This document shows positions 55,753 to 64,000 of a stretch of DNA of 64,000 nucleotides, piece by piece. Source of the stretch: Desulfovibrio sp. (GTDB taxonomy: Bacteria; Desulfobacterota; Desulfovibrionia; Desulfovibrionales; Desulfovibrionaceae). Location: positions 1 to 64,000 of the forward strand of contig NZ_WASP01000006.1 in assembly GCF_009712225.1 (NCBI RefSeq), read 5' to 3'. The notes under the pieces were generated by a model. It made no database searches. It worked only from the letters and a program-made list of their open reading frames with translations, and was not told where the DNA came from. The translations under genes were made by a program, and so were the position numbers. Within the stretch, counting starts at the first letter, position 1, and the number at the start of each line of letters is the position of its first letter.

Positions 55753-56709
55753 ATGAACGCATATCAGAAGATTAAGTGGTTTTTTATAAAAAAATTGTTT
55801 ATATTTTATAATATGAGTGCATTAAAAATAATGTATGTCGGAGAAAAAAACTGTATTCCAGTACGGCTTTATTTTATTAATAGGCAATCATTGATGCAAA
55901 ATATCCTTTGCGACATTATAAATGTTGATTTAAAAAAAATTATTTTAAAATCAGATAAAAAAATAATTCCAGATACATTGCATGGAGAAAAGTGTAGTGT
56001 GTATATAAAAATACCAAATACTATTTCAAAAACCAAATTAAAAATTAAAAACACCAATTCATTTAACTGTTTTTTATGTAATTCTTATGTTATAAAGAAT
56101 ACGTTTTCAAGAAAAAATAACTGTTCATATATTGAAGTTGCAACCCCAGACAACTTTATCGAAAAACAACTTCAACGCCACGAACGAGTATATGTAACAA
56201 AAAGAATGGTGAAAGAGATTGGGTTGTGGTTTTGCGCAGACACCATTTCTGACGTATCAGAGCTTGGCATTCCCAATTATTGTTGTAGTGAAAATGAGAG
56301 TGATGAAAAAATTAGGGTTGTAAATATTTCTGCTGGTGGCGTGCGGATAGAAATCGACCAAGTTTGTGATGTCGTAAAGCTTAAGGAATCTTTTTCAAAA
56401 AAAAATGTACTTAAATTAATTTTATACAAAACACTAAAAAAGGAACTGGAAATTATTGTTGTATGCCGATGCGTAAATACACATTATAGCATCCAAGCAA
56501 AGCGTTTGACTCTTTTTTTATGTTTCACTCATCATTATTATGATTCTACTGATAATATCGGATGGAAGAGTGTTGGAAAAGACGGTATTCACTGTATAAT
56601 AGAATGGATTGAAGATGATTTCTATAATATTATAGAAAAACAAAAGAGCATACCCCAAGAGTTGTGCAGCAGGTTGGACTTGAATCCTTGTCTTGTGCAA
56701 AAAAAATAG
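55753..56709 (+). CDS. PilZ-domain-like (YcgR-type) protein, degenerate
   Basis: A 318-residue, Lys- and Ile-rich protein, extremely AT-rich in DNA. The N-terminal half (about 30-130) looks like the beta-barrel that precedes PilZ in YcgR. The C-terminal part resembles PilZ: LQRHERVYV at 140-148 stands where the RxxxR c-di-GMP motif should be, and VVNISAGGVRIEI at 189-201 is a good (D/N)xSxxG motif. The first motif lacks the second Arg (Tyr147 in its place), so c-di-GMP binding is doubtful. The ATG at 55753 has AAGG about 12 bases upstream. It precedes the hybrid kinase by 108 bases on the same strand. Confidence 0.62.
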   Translation: MNAYQKIKWFFIKKLFIFYNMSALKIMYVGEKNCIPVRLYFINRQSLMQNILCDIINVDLKKIILKSDKKIIPDTLHGEKCSVYIKIPNTISKTKLKIKNTNSFNCFLCNSYVIKNTFSRKNNCSYIEVATPDNFIEKQLQRHERVYVTKRMVKEIGLWFCADTISDVSELGIPNYCCSENESDEKIRVVNISAGGVRIEIDQVCDVVKLKESFSKKNVLKLILYKTLKKELEIIVVCRCVNTHYSIQAKRLTLFLCFTHHYYDSTDNIGWKSVGKDGIHCIIEWIEDDFYNIIEKQKSIPQELCSRLDLNPCLVQKK

Positions 56710-56817
56710 TTCATATGGTATACCTGCCAAAGACTGATTAGTCTGTTTTGTGGCTTCCTGTGGAATGCAGAAAAAATCAAAGCACATTTATAGTTAAAAA
56801 GTAACTAGAGTCGTATA

Positions 56818-59355
56818 ATGTATAGAAATAGAATTACAGAATATTTTTATTATGTAATATTTTGTACAGTCGCTCTTGCGACGACAGTTCCCATTGCCCT
56901 CTCCTTCTGGCTGTCGTTTGAAGCCGGAAAAAGAGAAATAGAAAACGATTTGCATGGGGCTTTTATTCAAATTCAATCTATTTTTGATTCTGCAATTGAC
57001 GATAGTATTCATTCATTTGAAGCAATAACAGAATATCTTGTAAGGAATGAAATAAATTTTTTAAGTATGAGTAATGCTCAAATAGACAAGCTTGCCTCCT
57101 TCTTGACCTCAATGTCAGCATTTAATGCTTACACTTCCATATATATTTTGGACACGGATCTTGACATAGTCATTTCTGACAGAAATATTTCATCCCTCAT
57201 AGATAAGGCGCGAATCGCATCCACTATTGACGAAAACAGACAGGATCCCAGTGTCATAAAAGTGTTAAATTCTAGCGACAGAAAATATTTATACATTATT
57301 TCAGAATTCTTAGAAAAAGGATTGCACACGGGATTTGCTCTCATTGCTATTGATCAATCCAAGATGATCAATGGAGAGCTAACGCGATATAGAACTGATC
57401 TGGCCTATAAAATGGTTTTATCTAACTCAAGGGATATTTTATATTCAGACTTGGATGAATATAGTAATTTGTCTTGCTTTGTTTCTGGTGAAATAAAGAA
57501 TGATGCAATTTTAGAGGTCCGAGGGAAATCATATTTAGTTAAGAAAATCGGCATTGATTTAGGGGGAATAAATTTATTTTTATTGTTCGATGAGGACAGC
57601 TTAGGCTTAAGCCATTCATACCTGTTCAAATTAGGTATGATGTTATCATTAACTTTTTTGATAATATCATTCTTGCTTATAGTTTGTTTAGCCAACTATT
57701 TTCGAAAAGTTCTTGATAAGGGGAAACTGTATTTGGAAGATATTATTAATGCTGCACGCATATATACATATGACTATGATGTCCCAAGTGGAATATTCTA
57801 TCACAATGAGCAATGGTGCAATTTTTGGAAGTATCCAGGCCCCCCCCATAAAGGTAAAAAACGCATTGAATTTATATATAATAATTGGGATTCCTCTACT
57901 CGTCTCCAATTTGACAAGCTGCTGGCCTCAGAAAAACAAGTTGAAGATGTTTATAATTTAGAGTTTAAAATGCAAATATGCTCTGGAGAAATGCGTTGGT
58001 CGAGGCACAGAGGGCAAGTGGTTGAGGTTGATTTGCACGGAAAACCAAAGCGTATTATTGGTATTGGCGTTGATATAACTGCTGAAAAAAAATTACAAGA
58101 TAAACATATTGTATTTGCGCGAAAGTTAAAATCGTTGATAAAAAAAAGAACATACGATCTTGAAATTAGTAAAAAATCTGCTGAAGCAGCATTAAAAGCA
58201 AAAAGTAATTTTTTATCAACAATAAGTCATGAAATACGTACTCCATTAAATGCTATTCTCGGTTTTCTACAGTTACTTGAAATGCATGATGCTTCTGAGT
58301 TACAAAGATCATATTTCACTAAGATGAAATTTTCTTCAGAAATTCTATTGACAATTATTAATGATACACTCGATCTTGCAAAAATAGAAGCAGGAAAGCT
58401 TGAACTTGAAGCAACGAATACATGTTTACCCGTTTTGCTCTCAAGGGTCGCCAGCATTGCCGAACCGCTGGCCAAAGCAAAAGCGCTTTGTTTTAAACGC
58501 CATTTTTCTGAAGACCTTCCAGACTGCATTTTTTGTGATTCCAACAGGCTGTCACAAATATTATTTAATCTTTTGAATAACGCTATAAAATTTACCGATG
58601 CTGGCAACATTACCTTTGCAGCATCTGTTGAACCAGATAGCACGGATTCTACGAAAAAAAGTGTTTTCTTTAGTGTTGCGGATACAGGGATAGGTCTCTC
58701 CCCTGAACAGGCAAAACAACTTTTTCAGCCTTTTTCACAAGCTGATAGCTCAATAAGCAGGCGGTATGGGGGGACAGGTCTGGGGCTGGCTATTTGCCGC
58801 CTGCTTGTCGAAATGATGGATGGCGAAATCAATGTTAAATCACAGTTATCGCAGGGCTCAACATTCTCTTTTTCAATACCTCTCGTAGTTTCTCAGGAAT
58901 GCAGGATCAGCTCAGATATGAATATAGCTTGTGATGACAGCATGCTAACAGATTATTCAAAAAGCACGATTCTTGTCGTAGAAGATAATGAGATCAATCA
59001 GGAAATAATTATTGAAATACTTAAGTCATTGGGTATTTCGAATGTTGACATTGCCATCAACGGTGTATTTGCTTTGGAAAGATTCATGACCAACCATTAT
59101 GATTTGATTTTTATGGACGTTCAAATGCCTATTATGGATGGAATTGTGGCCACACGCAAAATCCGGGAGCTGCATTTGGAGAGCTATGGAGCGCCCTTAA
59201 GCGACCCACAAACCGTACCCATCATTGCTATGACTGCTAACGCATTTCAGGAGGACATAAATCAATGCCTTGCTGCGGGCATGAATGACTACTTATCAAA
59301 ACCACTAGAGTTATCAAAGATTATGCAGGCCTTAAAAAAATGGCTTAAGCGGTAG
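56818..59355 (+). CDS. Membrane hybrid sensor histidine kinase
   Basis: An 845-residue hybrid kinase. Membrane helices at about 12-33 and 270-292 flank a periplasmic sensor of about 235 residues, probably double-Cache-like. A PAS domain lies at about 305-425 (ending GIGVDITAEKKLQ), a coiled coil at 425-460, HisKA at 462-528 (His in FLSTISHEIRTPLNAIL), the ATPase at about 570-690 (NNAIKFTDAG, DTGIGLSPEQ, YGGTGLGLAICRLL) and a receiver at about 720-842 (Asp in DLIFMDVQMPIMDG). It is AT-rich like the PilZ-like gene before it, with which it may form a signalling unit. The partner phosphotransfer protein is not nearby. Confidence 0.93.
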   Translation: MYRNRITEYFYYVIFCTVALATTVPIALSFWLSFEAGKREIENDLHGAFIQIQSIFDSAIDDSIHSFEAITEYLVRNEINFLSMSNAQIDKLASFLTSMSAFNAYTSIYILDTDLDIVISDRNISSLIDKARIASTIDENRQDPSVIKVLNSSDRKYLYIISEFLEKGLHTGFALIAIDQSKMINGELTRYRTDLAYKMVLSNSRDILYSDLDEYSNLSCFVSGEIKNDAILEVRGKSYLVKKIGIDLGGINLFLLFDEDSLGLSHSYLFKLGMMLSLTFLIISFLLIVCLANYFRKVLDKGKLYLEDIINAARIYTYDYDVPSGIFYHNEQWCNFWKYPGPPHKGKKRIEFIYNNWDSSTRLQFDKLLASEKQVEDVYNLEFKMQICSGEMRWSRHRGQVVEVDLHGKPKRIIGIGVDITAEKKLQDKHIVFARKLKSLIKKRTYDLEISKKSAEAALKAKSNFLSTISHEIRTPLNAILGFLQLLEMHDASELQRSYFTKMKFSSEILLTIINDTLDLAKIEAGKLELEATNTCLPVLLSRVASIAEPLAKAKALCFKRHFSEDLPDCIFCDSNRLSQILFNLLNNAIKFTDAGNITFAASVEPDSTDSTKKSVFFSVADTGIGLSPEQAKQLFQPFSQADSSISRRYGGTGLGLAICRLLVEMMDGEINVKSQLSQGSTFSFSIPLVVSQECRISSDMNIACDDSMLTDYSKSTILVVEDNEINQEIIIEILKSLGISNVDIAINGVFALERFMTNHYDLIFMDVQMPIMDGIVATRKIRELHLESYGAPLSDPQTVPIIAMTANAFQEDINQCLAAGMNDYLSKPLELSKIMQALKKWLKR

Positions 59356-59958
59356 AGACAGCATTTTGTATTTTGTTTGCGTGTGTCTTGATCGGCTCCA
59401 ATTCTAGGAACTGCATGGTCAATTTTACTACAATTTTTCATTCTGTCCGTTATGTCGCGTGACTTTTTTGTGATTACGGCGTGCAACTCTCTTGGACAGT
59501 GAGAAGACTTGTCTTCTATAGCAGTAGAAGACGCCCGACTTCACCTGCTTCTTTTAACTTTTGCTCCTCTTTACTCTATTCTGGATGGGACAGTATAACT
59601 TAGTTTGAGGTTGGTTACAGAGCACCAAATGCGCAAGGTGTTACTTTTGCAATTAGTATGATTTCGCCCACCGGCTTGTGCATCTACTTACGCTTATGCT
59701 CTTCGTGCTGTTTGTGGGTCTGATTGTCCCTTCCTCAAAAAGCATGTGGGTAAAAGCTGGTACTCCCAAATTGATAGTTCATGGCTTAAGCGATGATGAA
59801 GGCGGATTTACCCCACAAAACTGCCCGCTCCAAATTTATAATAGACGAATAAACTTGCTAAGCGAGAGCAACTCAGGGCATTTATCAATTTTAGATAGGC
59901 TCTGATTTAAGTGTTGATTCTTTCCTTTTGGTGAAATCCCGGATTAGCCCATTTCTGC
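59356..59958. other. Intergenic region
   Basis: About 600 bases without a convincing gene. A 75-codon plus-strand frame at 59678-59905 starts with GTG and a hydrophobic segment but has no SD and no recognised family. An ACTTGTCTTCTATAGCAGTAGAAGACGCCCG stretch near 59505 contains a short GTCTTCTA/TAGAAGAC repeat. Confidence 0.4.
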
Positions 59959-60012
59959 AAGGATAATACCCAACATTGTAACACTAATATGGCCTTGTTG
60001 GGCATTATCCTT
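59959..60012 (-). terminator. Large hairpin ending the CobS-like operon
   Basis: AAGGATAATACCCAACA at 59959-59975 and TGTTGGGCATTATCCTT at 59996-60012 are complementary at 16 of 17 positions (the mismatch can be a G-T pair) around a 20-base loop. It lies 6 bases beyond the last codon of the small ORF on the minus strand. There is no T-run, so it may act as a processing or stabilising structure as well as a terminator. Confidence 0.68.
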
Positions 60013-60017
60013 CACAT

Positions 60018-60125
60018 CTAGGCTTTCAATTCATCCCAGATAGCCTTTGCAGCTTTTAGCAGGGCAATTGCAATGACAAGCCATGATGAGGCCTCAAGAC
60101 TGTGAGCAGAGGGATTTTCAGCCAT
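60018..60125 (-). CDS. Overlapping 35-residue small ORF at the end of the cassette
   Basis: A 35-codon ORF starting at the ATG at 60125, which overlaps the last 8 bases of the VWA-protein gene in another frame. It has a strong ribosome site (AAGGAG, 6 bases away) and ends just before the large hairpin, so it has all the marks of a real translated gene. The product begins MAENPSAHSLEASSW and then has an amphipathic, Ala-rich helix (LVIAIALLKAAKAIWDELKA), possibly membrane-associated. No family is recognised. It could be a small regulator or partner of the ATPase complex. Confidence 0.62.
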   Translation of the reverse strand: MAENPSAHSLEASSWLVIAIALLKAAKAIWDELKA

Positions 60126-61815
60126 TCTTAGCTCCTTTTAATAGCCCCGTCTGCAGCATGGCAAACATGGCAGGCACCAGATCGGGCAAGTCGTTGACCA
60201 CCTTGCTGGTGTGCGGCAGCAGGAAGGTTATGTGTTCATTTCTGATGCCAAGACCATAAACTTCAAAGCCAAGTTTTTGTGCCACCCCGATGGCGTTGTT
60301 TGCAGCTAGCGGGTTGTCCGGCATGCCGTCAGTAATAACCAGAATCATCCTACGCTGCTCTTTAAGGGGCAGCATAGTTTGCAGCACCCACCATAAAGCC
60401 GCAGCCAACGGTGTCCCGCCAGAAGCCCGAATATCAAACAAGTCTGGCACTGCCTGCCCGTGCCGCATGATGGGGAATACAGAGTTCGTGCCTGCAGTAG
60501 CAGGGAAGGCAGTCACTGCCGGATTCACGCCACGAATGTGCCCCAGCGCCTTTGCCACGGCAAAGCAGGCCCGATTGGCGAGATTAATCGGTGCACCGGC
60601 CATGCTGCCGCTTACGTCCAGCAGGATGTGGACAGCAGTGTTAATGCCCTGCTGCTGTGATTCTTTTTGGAAAACACGAGTATTGCCAACCTGTAGGCGG
60701 TGCAGAGAACTGGTATGGAGTTTGCCCCTGCGTCCAGTGATACAACGTCTGTAGGTTTGCGCCTGCAGAAAACCTTGCAGCCGTGTGCGCAGGGCGATGC
60801 TAGCCTGAAGTGCTTGCAGCTTCTGTTCTGCAGGCAAGGCGGCTGTTTGTCGGATGCCTTCTTCAGCGACAGTCTGCGCATCGCCCGCGGACTCAACGCT
60901 GCAATTGGCAAGCTCATTCGCTATGATTTCCCCGATGTTTTGGGGTAGATCCTGGGTTTCAGCATGAAAAAGGGCCTTGAGCGGTAAAGCGCTTAAGGCC
61001 TGCAATGGGTCTAATGCTTCAGGCGAATAGGCATGATGCTCTTGCTGTTCAATTTGCGTGCTAGAATCGTTGGGCTTTTCTGTCGCTCGAGGCGCAGTAC
61101 CGTTATCGTTTGTGTTGCCTTTGCGCGGTGATTCGTCGTGGATTCGTTCGTTTTGCGTGGTGTTTTCGTGGGGCATACGTAGTTGTTGTGACGGCTCCCA
61201 CTGCCGGATGTACATGGCAATTTGTTGAGCATACCCGACTGCTGCCGCTGTATCTGGGCAATGGATGTGGACCTTGACCAAGATGGCATCCAGAGCCTCT
61301 TTCAGACCGGGGAAATGCTGCGCCATGATGCTCGCCGCGTATTGGCGTGCCGGGGTCACTTCGTCCACATCCCAGGCTCGCACCGTCAGCAGCACATAGT
61401 CCAAAACAGCAAGGGCCGGGGATGATTCCCCGGCCCTTGGCTGTGCTCGCTCTACAAGGAATCGTCGTATCAGCCAGTTCAGATTTTTCCGGCAGCCAGG
61501 GAAAAAGTCTGACAGCTTCTTTTCAATGCGCCAGTCCTCAAGGCTGTTGAACAAATAGAAGGTCACAGAATCAAGGTTTGCGGCCCTAAGCACACTAAAA
61601 TTAGTGTGCCGTATATGGGCAGCCTCATGGTCTGTGAAACCCTTAGCCAGTGCCAGTAATTCAGGCTCGCAATCCATAGGCAATGAGGGCAAGTGAATGA
61701 CCTTGCCGTTGGTGCAGGCCTCCTTGCCGCCGATACGAACCTGCACTCCATAATGGTCACCAAGGATGGACGCCAGCAGGGGCAGACAGTTGAGTACATC
61801 TTTTGTGCGTATCAT
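60118..61815 (-). CDS. CobT-like VWA-domain protein with HEXXH motif
   Basis: A 565-residue protein of the CobT-like VWA group found with CobS-like ATPases in plasmids, phages and integrative elements. The N-terminal domain (1-210) holds HEAAH at residues 63-67, a zinc-peptidase-like motif. A low-complexity acidic and Gln/Asn-rich linker follows (about 225-300). The C-terminal VWA domain (about 392-560) has the metal-binding MIDAS motif DVSGS at 400-404 and a later TDG (ITDGMPDN). The ATG at 61815 lies 4 bases after the DUF3150 stop. It probably works with the ATPase as a chelatase- or remodelling-type complex, not in cobalamin synthesis. Confidence 0.85.
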   Translation of the reverse strand: MIRTKDVLNCLPLLASILGDHYGVQVRIGGKEACTNGKVIHLPSLPMDCEPELLALAKGFTDHEAAHIRHTNFSVLRAANLDSVTFYLFNSLEDWRIEKKLSDFFPGCRKNLNWLIRRFLVERAQPRAGESSPALAVLDYVLLTVRAWDVDEVTPARQYAASIMAQHFPGLKEALDAILVKVHIHCPDTAAAVGYAQQIAMYIRQWEPSQQLRMPHENTTQNERIHDESPRKGNTNDNGTAPRATEKPNDSSTQIEQQEHHAYSPEALDPLQALSALPLKALFHAETQDLPQNIGEIIANELANCSVESAGDAQTVAEEGIRQTAALPAEQKLQALQASIALRTRLQGFLQAQTYRRCITGRRGKLHTSSLHRLQVGNTRVFQKESQQQGINTAVHILLDVSGSMAGAPINLANRACFAVAKALGHIRGVNPAVTAFPATAGTNSVFPIMRHGQAVPDLFDIRASGGTPLAAALWWVLQTMLPLKEQRRMILVITDGMPDNPLAANNAIGVAQKLGFEVYGLGIRNEHITFLLPHTSKVVNDLPDLVPAMFAMLQTGLLKGAKNG

Positions 61816-61819
61816 GACG

Positions 61820-62854
61820 TCACCACAGGCCCAGGCTGGGTATGGCAGGATGCGGCAACGGGCTGTCCGCCTCGGTGATGTCGGGCAGAATGGGCTCGTC
61901 ATCTTCTTCATCAACAGCACCATCTACCTGCATCGTGCTTTCATCCTGTTCAACTATAGCGCCCGGACCGGCCAGCAGCGCATCCAATACAGAGGCCGGG
62001 CCATAACCCTCAACAACTTTTTGGGCGTGGGGCACAAGGGCCGTACTGTCCTTGAGCAGGCAAACTAGACCCTGCAACAGCAGCAGATCTGTGCCGGTGA
62101 TGTTGCCCTTCTTGGGCATGCGCAGCAGTGCAGCCTGCACGATGTCAGCCACCGGGGTTACATGAGGCTCTACGAAGGACAAGCCTGTGAGCTTGGCATG
62201 CAGGGTGCGCAGCGGCGAAAGTGCCTTGTGGGTCACTTCCGTCCTTCCGTAGTAAACTCTGCGCCATATATCGTCAGCTGACTTGGCCACCTCATCAAAC
62301 AGCGTGCCACCGAGGCCCTGTACCTCTTCCGCTAATCCGGCTTCCAGTACAGCGGTGTTGTCTGCGTGCTGCTCAAGCGGGGCCACCTTATACAGCTGCC
62401 AGCGGAAATCCATGCGGGCGCGTACATAATCAGGCCCTACAAGGGAGTTGCGGATAATTTTGCCCCATTGATGGTGCTTCTCAATCCATGCCTGCACATT
62501 TTGGTCATAGTCAGCCAGAAATGCTTCCTTTTCTTTCTGGAATTCGGTGCGGATGTTGAGCAGCTCCTGCACGATCTCGCCAGCCTTTTCTTCAGGGATG
62601 GCCCAGCCAGACATGAACCGTACCCCGTGCCGGTCAAGATAGTTGAAGGCGCGGGCCTTGAGTGTGCCGAATACTTTGAGGTTTTCCGGATCGGCAATGC
62701 GCTTGGAACCCAGCGATGCCAAGTCTTCAGGGGGCAGCTTTGCGCCGCCCAGGTCTTCCTGACTCATTTTGCGTCGGGCTGACCACAAACTGACGTTAAG
62801 GTTGAGGGCCAATAAATTGTCCAAAATGCGGATGTCAGAAACAAGTTGTGTCAT
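61820..62854 (-). CDS. DUF3150 family protein
   Basis: A 344-residue cytoplasmic protein of the DUF3150 type, which occurs beside CobS/CobT-like genes in mobile elements. It is mainly alpha-helical (VSLWSARRKMSQEDLGG near residue 22, later FQKEKEAFLADYDQNVQAW), with an acidic C-terminal tail (EQDESTMQVDGAVDEEDDEP). No catalytic motif is evident, so it may be a scaffold or adaptor. AGGAGG lies 4 bases before the ATG and overlaps the end of the ATPase gene, which stops 8 bases upstream. Function unknown. Confidence 0.85.
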   Translation of the reverse strand: MTQLVSDIRILDNLLALNLNVSLWSARRKMSQEDLGGAKLPPEDLASLGSKRIADPENLKVFGTLKARAFNYLDRHGVRFMSGWAIPEEKAGEIVQELLNIRTEFQKEKEAFLADYDQNVQAWIEKHHQWGKIIRNSLVGPDYVRARMDFRWQLYKVAPLEQHADNTAVLEAGLAEEVQGLGGTLFDEVAKSADDIWRRVYYGRTEVTHKALSPLRTLHAKLTGLSFVEPHVTPVADIVQAALLRMPKKGNITGTDLLLLQGLVCLLKDSTALVPHAQKVVEGYGPASVLDALLAGPGAIVEQDESTMQVDGAVDEEDDEPILPDITEADSPLPHPAIPSLGLW

Positions 62855-62862
62855 TTAGCCTC

Positions 62863-63888
62863 CTACATTGATTTATCGGAAAATGTAGCGTTGAGACCTT
62901 CAGTCTCCACTAGTTGCGGGAACATGCGTTGAGCCAATTCATGCAACATGGCGCGAGTTTCACGGCTTGCGCGGAAAGCCAGAGCACGATCAAGGGCATA
63001 GGTAACGGGCTGTATGCCCTGATGGGCCAGCGGCTGAAAGCGAACGGTCAGATCACCCCAGCGAAGCAAGCTGCGAGTGGAGAATGTTACTTCGATGGTA
63101 TTGGTCAGATTGCTGGTGGTAGCCTCACCCATGAAGAGTTTTCGAACCTCATTGGCATAGTCCACCATGGTGTCGCACAACGATTCGGGCAGTGAAGGGA
63201 AGTGTCGGGTAAGCAGGCTCTTTTCTACATCGGCAGAAGGGTAGCCCACTTCGCAGATAGTAAAGCGGTCCAGCCAGGCAAGATTCTGCCGATGGGTTCC
63301 TTGGTAAAGGCCAGTGTCATCGCCACCACCATTGGTGTTGGCCGTGGCAACCAGGCGGAACATGGGGTGCGGCGCAATCAGTTCTCCGCCATTTTCAGCT
63401 ATGCACAGGGGGGAGCCGTCCAGCACGCTGTTCAAGCCTGCCGCAATTTCAGGGGATGTTAGGTCGATCTCATTCAGCAGCAAAAGTGCGCCGCAGCGTA
63501 TGGCAAGCGCAAGCGGGCCATATTCAAAGGTCATGTTGCTGTTTTTGACTGTCAGGTGACCAACCAGGTCGGCAAATTCCAGCCGCCCGTGTCCGGTAAC
63601 CTCAAAGACAGGGTAGTTAAGTCTGGCTGCCAGCTGCTTGATGCAGCTGGTTTTGCCGCAACCAGTGGGGCCGAAGACGTACAGTGGTTCCTGTGGGTTG
63701 AGAAACCAGACCACAACATCGCGGCTGGACTCATGGAAAATATAGTCGTGGTTAATTGCCGGGGTGTAGGCCGAAGGAACAGCGTAGCCCCTGACCGTGG
63801 TGCCGGAGGGCTTGCCGCTGAAAATATGACCGGCATCGAGGTCGATGGGGGTAAGAGAATCAAGCTCATCAGTAAGGGGAGTTTGCAT
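62863..63888 (-). CDS. CobS/MoxR-like AAA+ ATPase
   Basis: A 341-residue AAA+ ATPase of the MoxR/CobS group, first gene of the cassette. Walker A is GPTGCGKT at residues 73-80. Walker B is LLLLNEIDLT near 135, with Asn in place of the usual Asp before the Glu. Sensor 1 is VATANTNGGGD near 180 and the arginine-finger region follows (QNLAWLDRFTICEVGYP). The ATG at 63888 has AGGAG upstream; the longer frame is rejected. MoxR-type ATPases act with VWA proteins to remodel or activate a target; here the VWA partner is encoded two genes downstream. Confidence 0.9.
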   Translation of the reverse strand: MQTPLTDELDSLTPIDLDAGHIFSGKPSGTTVRGYAVPSAYTPAINHDYIFHESSRDVVVWFLNPQEPLYVFGPTGCGKTSCIKQLAARLNYPVFEVTGHGRLEFADLVGHLTVKNSNMTFEYGPLALAIRCGALLLLNEIDLTSPEIAAGLNSVLDGSPLCIAENGGELIAPHPMFRLVATANTNGGGDDTGLYQGTHRQNLAWLDRFTICEVGYPSADVEKSLLTRHFPSLPESLCDTMVDYANEVRKLFMGEATTSNLTNTIEVTFSTRSLLRWGDLTVRFQPLAHQGIQPVTYALDRALAFRASRETRAMLHELAQRMFPQLVETEGLNATFSDKSM

Positions 63889-63908
63889 TATTACTCCTGT
63901 GTGTTCTA

Positions 63909-63937
63909 TTGACACGTTTGTCTTGAATGTACACAAT
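63909..63937 (+). promoter_or_regulatory. Sigma-70 promoter of the antitoxin-like gene
   Basis: TTGACA at 63909-63914 and CACAAT at 63932-63937 are 17 bases apart, 19 bases before the ATG at 63957. TTTGTC at 63917-63922 and GACAAA at 63941-63946 form an inverted repeat over the -10 region, a likely autoregulatory site. Confidence 0.6.
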
Positions 63938-63956
63938 AATGACAAAGGAGATTCCC

Positions 63957-64000
63957 ATGTCTACGGTAACAGCGCGATTGGATGCGGATACGCAGGCGCA
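63957..64000 (+). CDS. Start of a ribbon-helix-helix antitoxin-like gene (partial)
   Basis: Only 14 codons are inside the window: MSTVTARLDADTQA. AAAGGAG lies 6 bases before the ATG. The start strongly resembles RelB/DinJ-type or other ribbon-helix-helix antitoxins, which begin with a beta strand of the form xxVTARLDxxT. It is divergent from the CobS-like cassette, with a good promoter and a palindrome that would suit autoregulation. A toxin gene would be expected just beyond the edge. Confidence 0.55.
   Translation, partial: MSTVTARLDADTQA

Noticed and set aside
59678-59905. 75-codon plus-strand ORF
   Set aside because: GTG start without a ribosome site, no recognisable family and composition like the surrounding non-coding DNA.
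60118-63888. Cobalamin cobaltochelatase (CobS/CobT)
   Set aside because: No CobN or other cobalamin genes are nearby, DUF3150 lies between the two genes, and the VWA protein carries an HEXXH motif; the cassette fits the mobile-element type.
39870-64000. CRISPR array or rRNA genes
   Set aside because: No regularly spaced repeats and no rRNA signatures were seen anywhere in the window.

Overview
The window looks like part of a Desulfovibrio chromosome, very close to D. desulfuricans. The strongest evidence is a bacterioferritin directly followed by a rubredoxin with a CX4C first metal knuckle, the bfr/rubredoxin-2 pair known from that species. A nickel CO dehydrogenase with the CX2C D-cluster motif of Desulfovibrio CooS supports this. 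Identity is inferred from recognised protein families; no database search was possible.

Bases 1 to about 39,870 read as GC-rich core genome. In order: a CO-sensing and CO-oxidation cassette (cooA, CooA operator, cooS, cooC); a membrane PTS EIIC-EAL fusion; a sigma-54 controlled minus-strand operon (Usp, TauE, TIGR02186-type membrane protein, PEP-synthase-like enzyme, response regulator, DUF599) next to its probable histidine kinase and sigma-54 activator; a MarR regulator and a flavin-type oxidase sharing one palindromic operator; trpS, a secreted cupin and an EamA transporter; an envelope glycan cluster (AlkP-type hydrolase, deacetylase, three glycosyltransferase modules, an FtsX permease, an ABC ATPase fused to a glycosyltransferase, hldE, glk); an oxygen and iron defence group (PerR-like regulator, bfr, rubredoxin); PhzF, ybaK, a hybrid kinase, an RluD-CoaE fusion and an NlpC/P60 lipoprotein; and tRNA-Glu(CUC).

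After the tRNA the character changes. Gene density falls, base composition becomes AT-rich and patchy, and decayed sequence appears: IS3 transposase fragments, a frameshifted exbD and an anonymous gene fragment. This looks like a genomic island or island graveyard at the tRNA 3' end. Its intact parts are: (a) a sigma-54 operon of TauE exporter, PAPS-type sulfotransferase and DASS anion transporter, followed by a PrpR-type sigma-54 activator; (b) a CZB-domain chemoreceptor, a clade 3 catalase with a near-consensus Fur box upstream, and a LysR regulator; (c) a very AT-rich pair, a degenerate PilZ protein and a membrane hybrid kinase; (d) a mobile-element type cassette of CobS-like AAA+ ATPase, DUF3150 protein, HEXXH/VWA CobT-like protein and an overlapping 35-residue ORF; (e) the start of a ribbon-helix-helix antitoxin-like gene.

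The best candidates for new biology are the sulfotransferase/anion transporter operon with its own sigma-54 promoter and activator, the CobS-DUF3150-CobT-like cassette with its overlooked small ORF, the ABC-glycosyltransferase fusion in the glycan cluster, and the sigma-54 operon built round a PEP-synthase-like enzyme that lacks the PEP-binding barrel.
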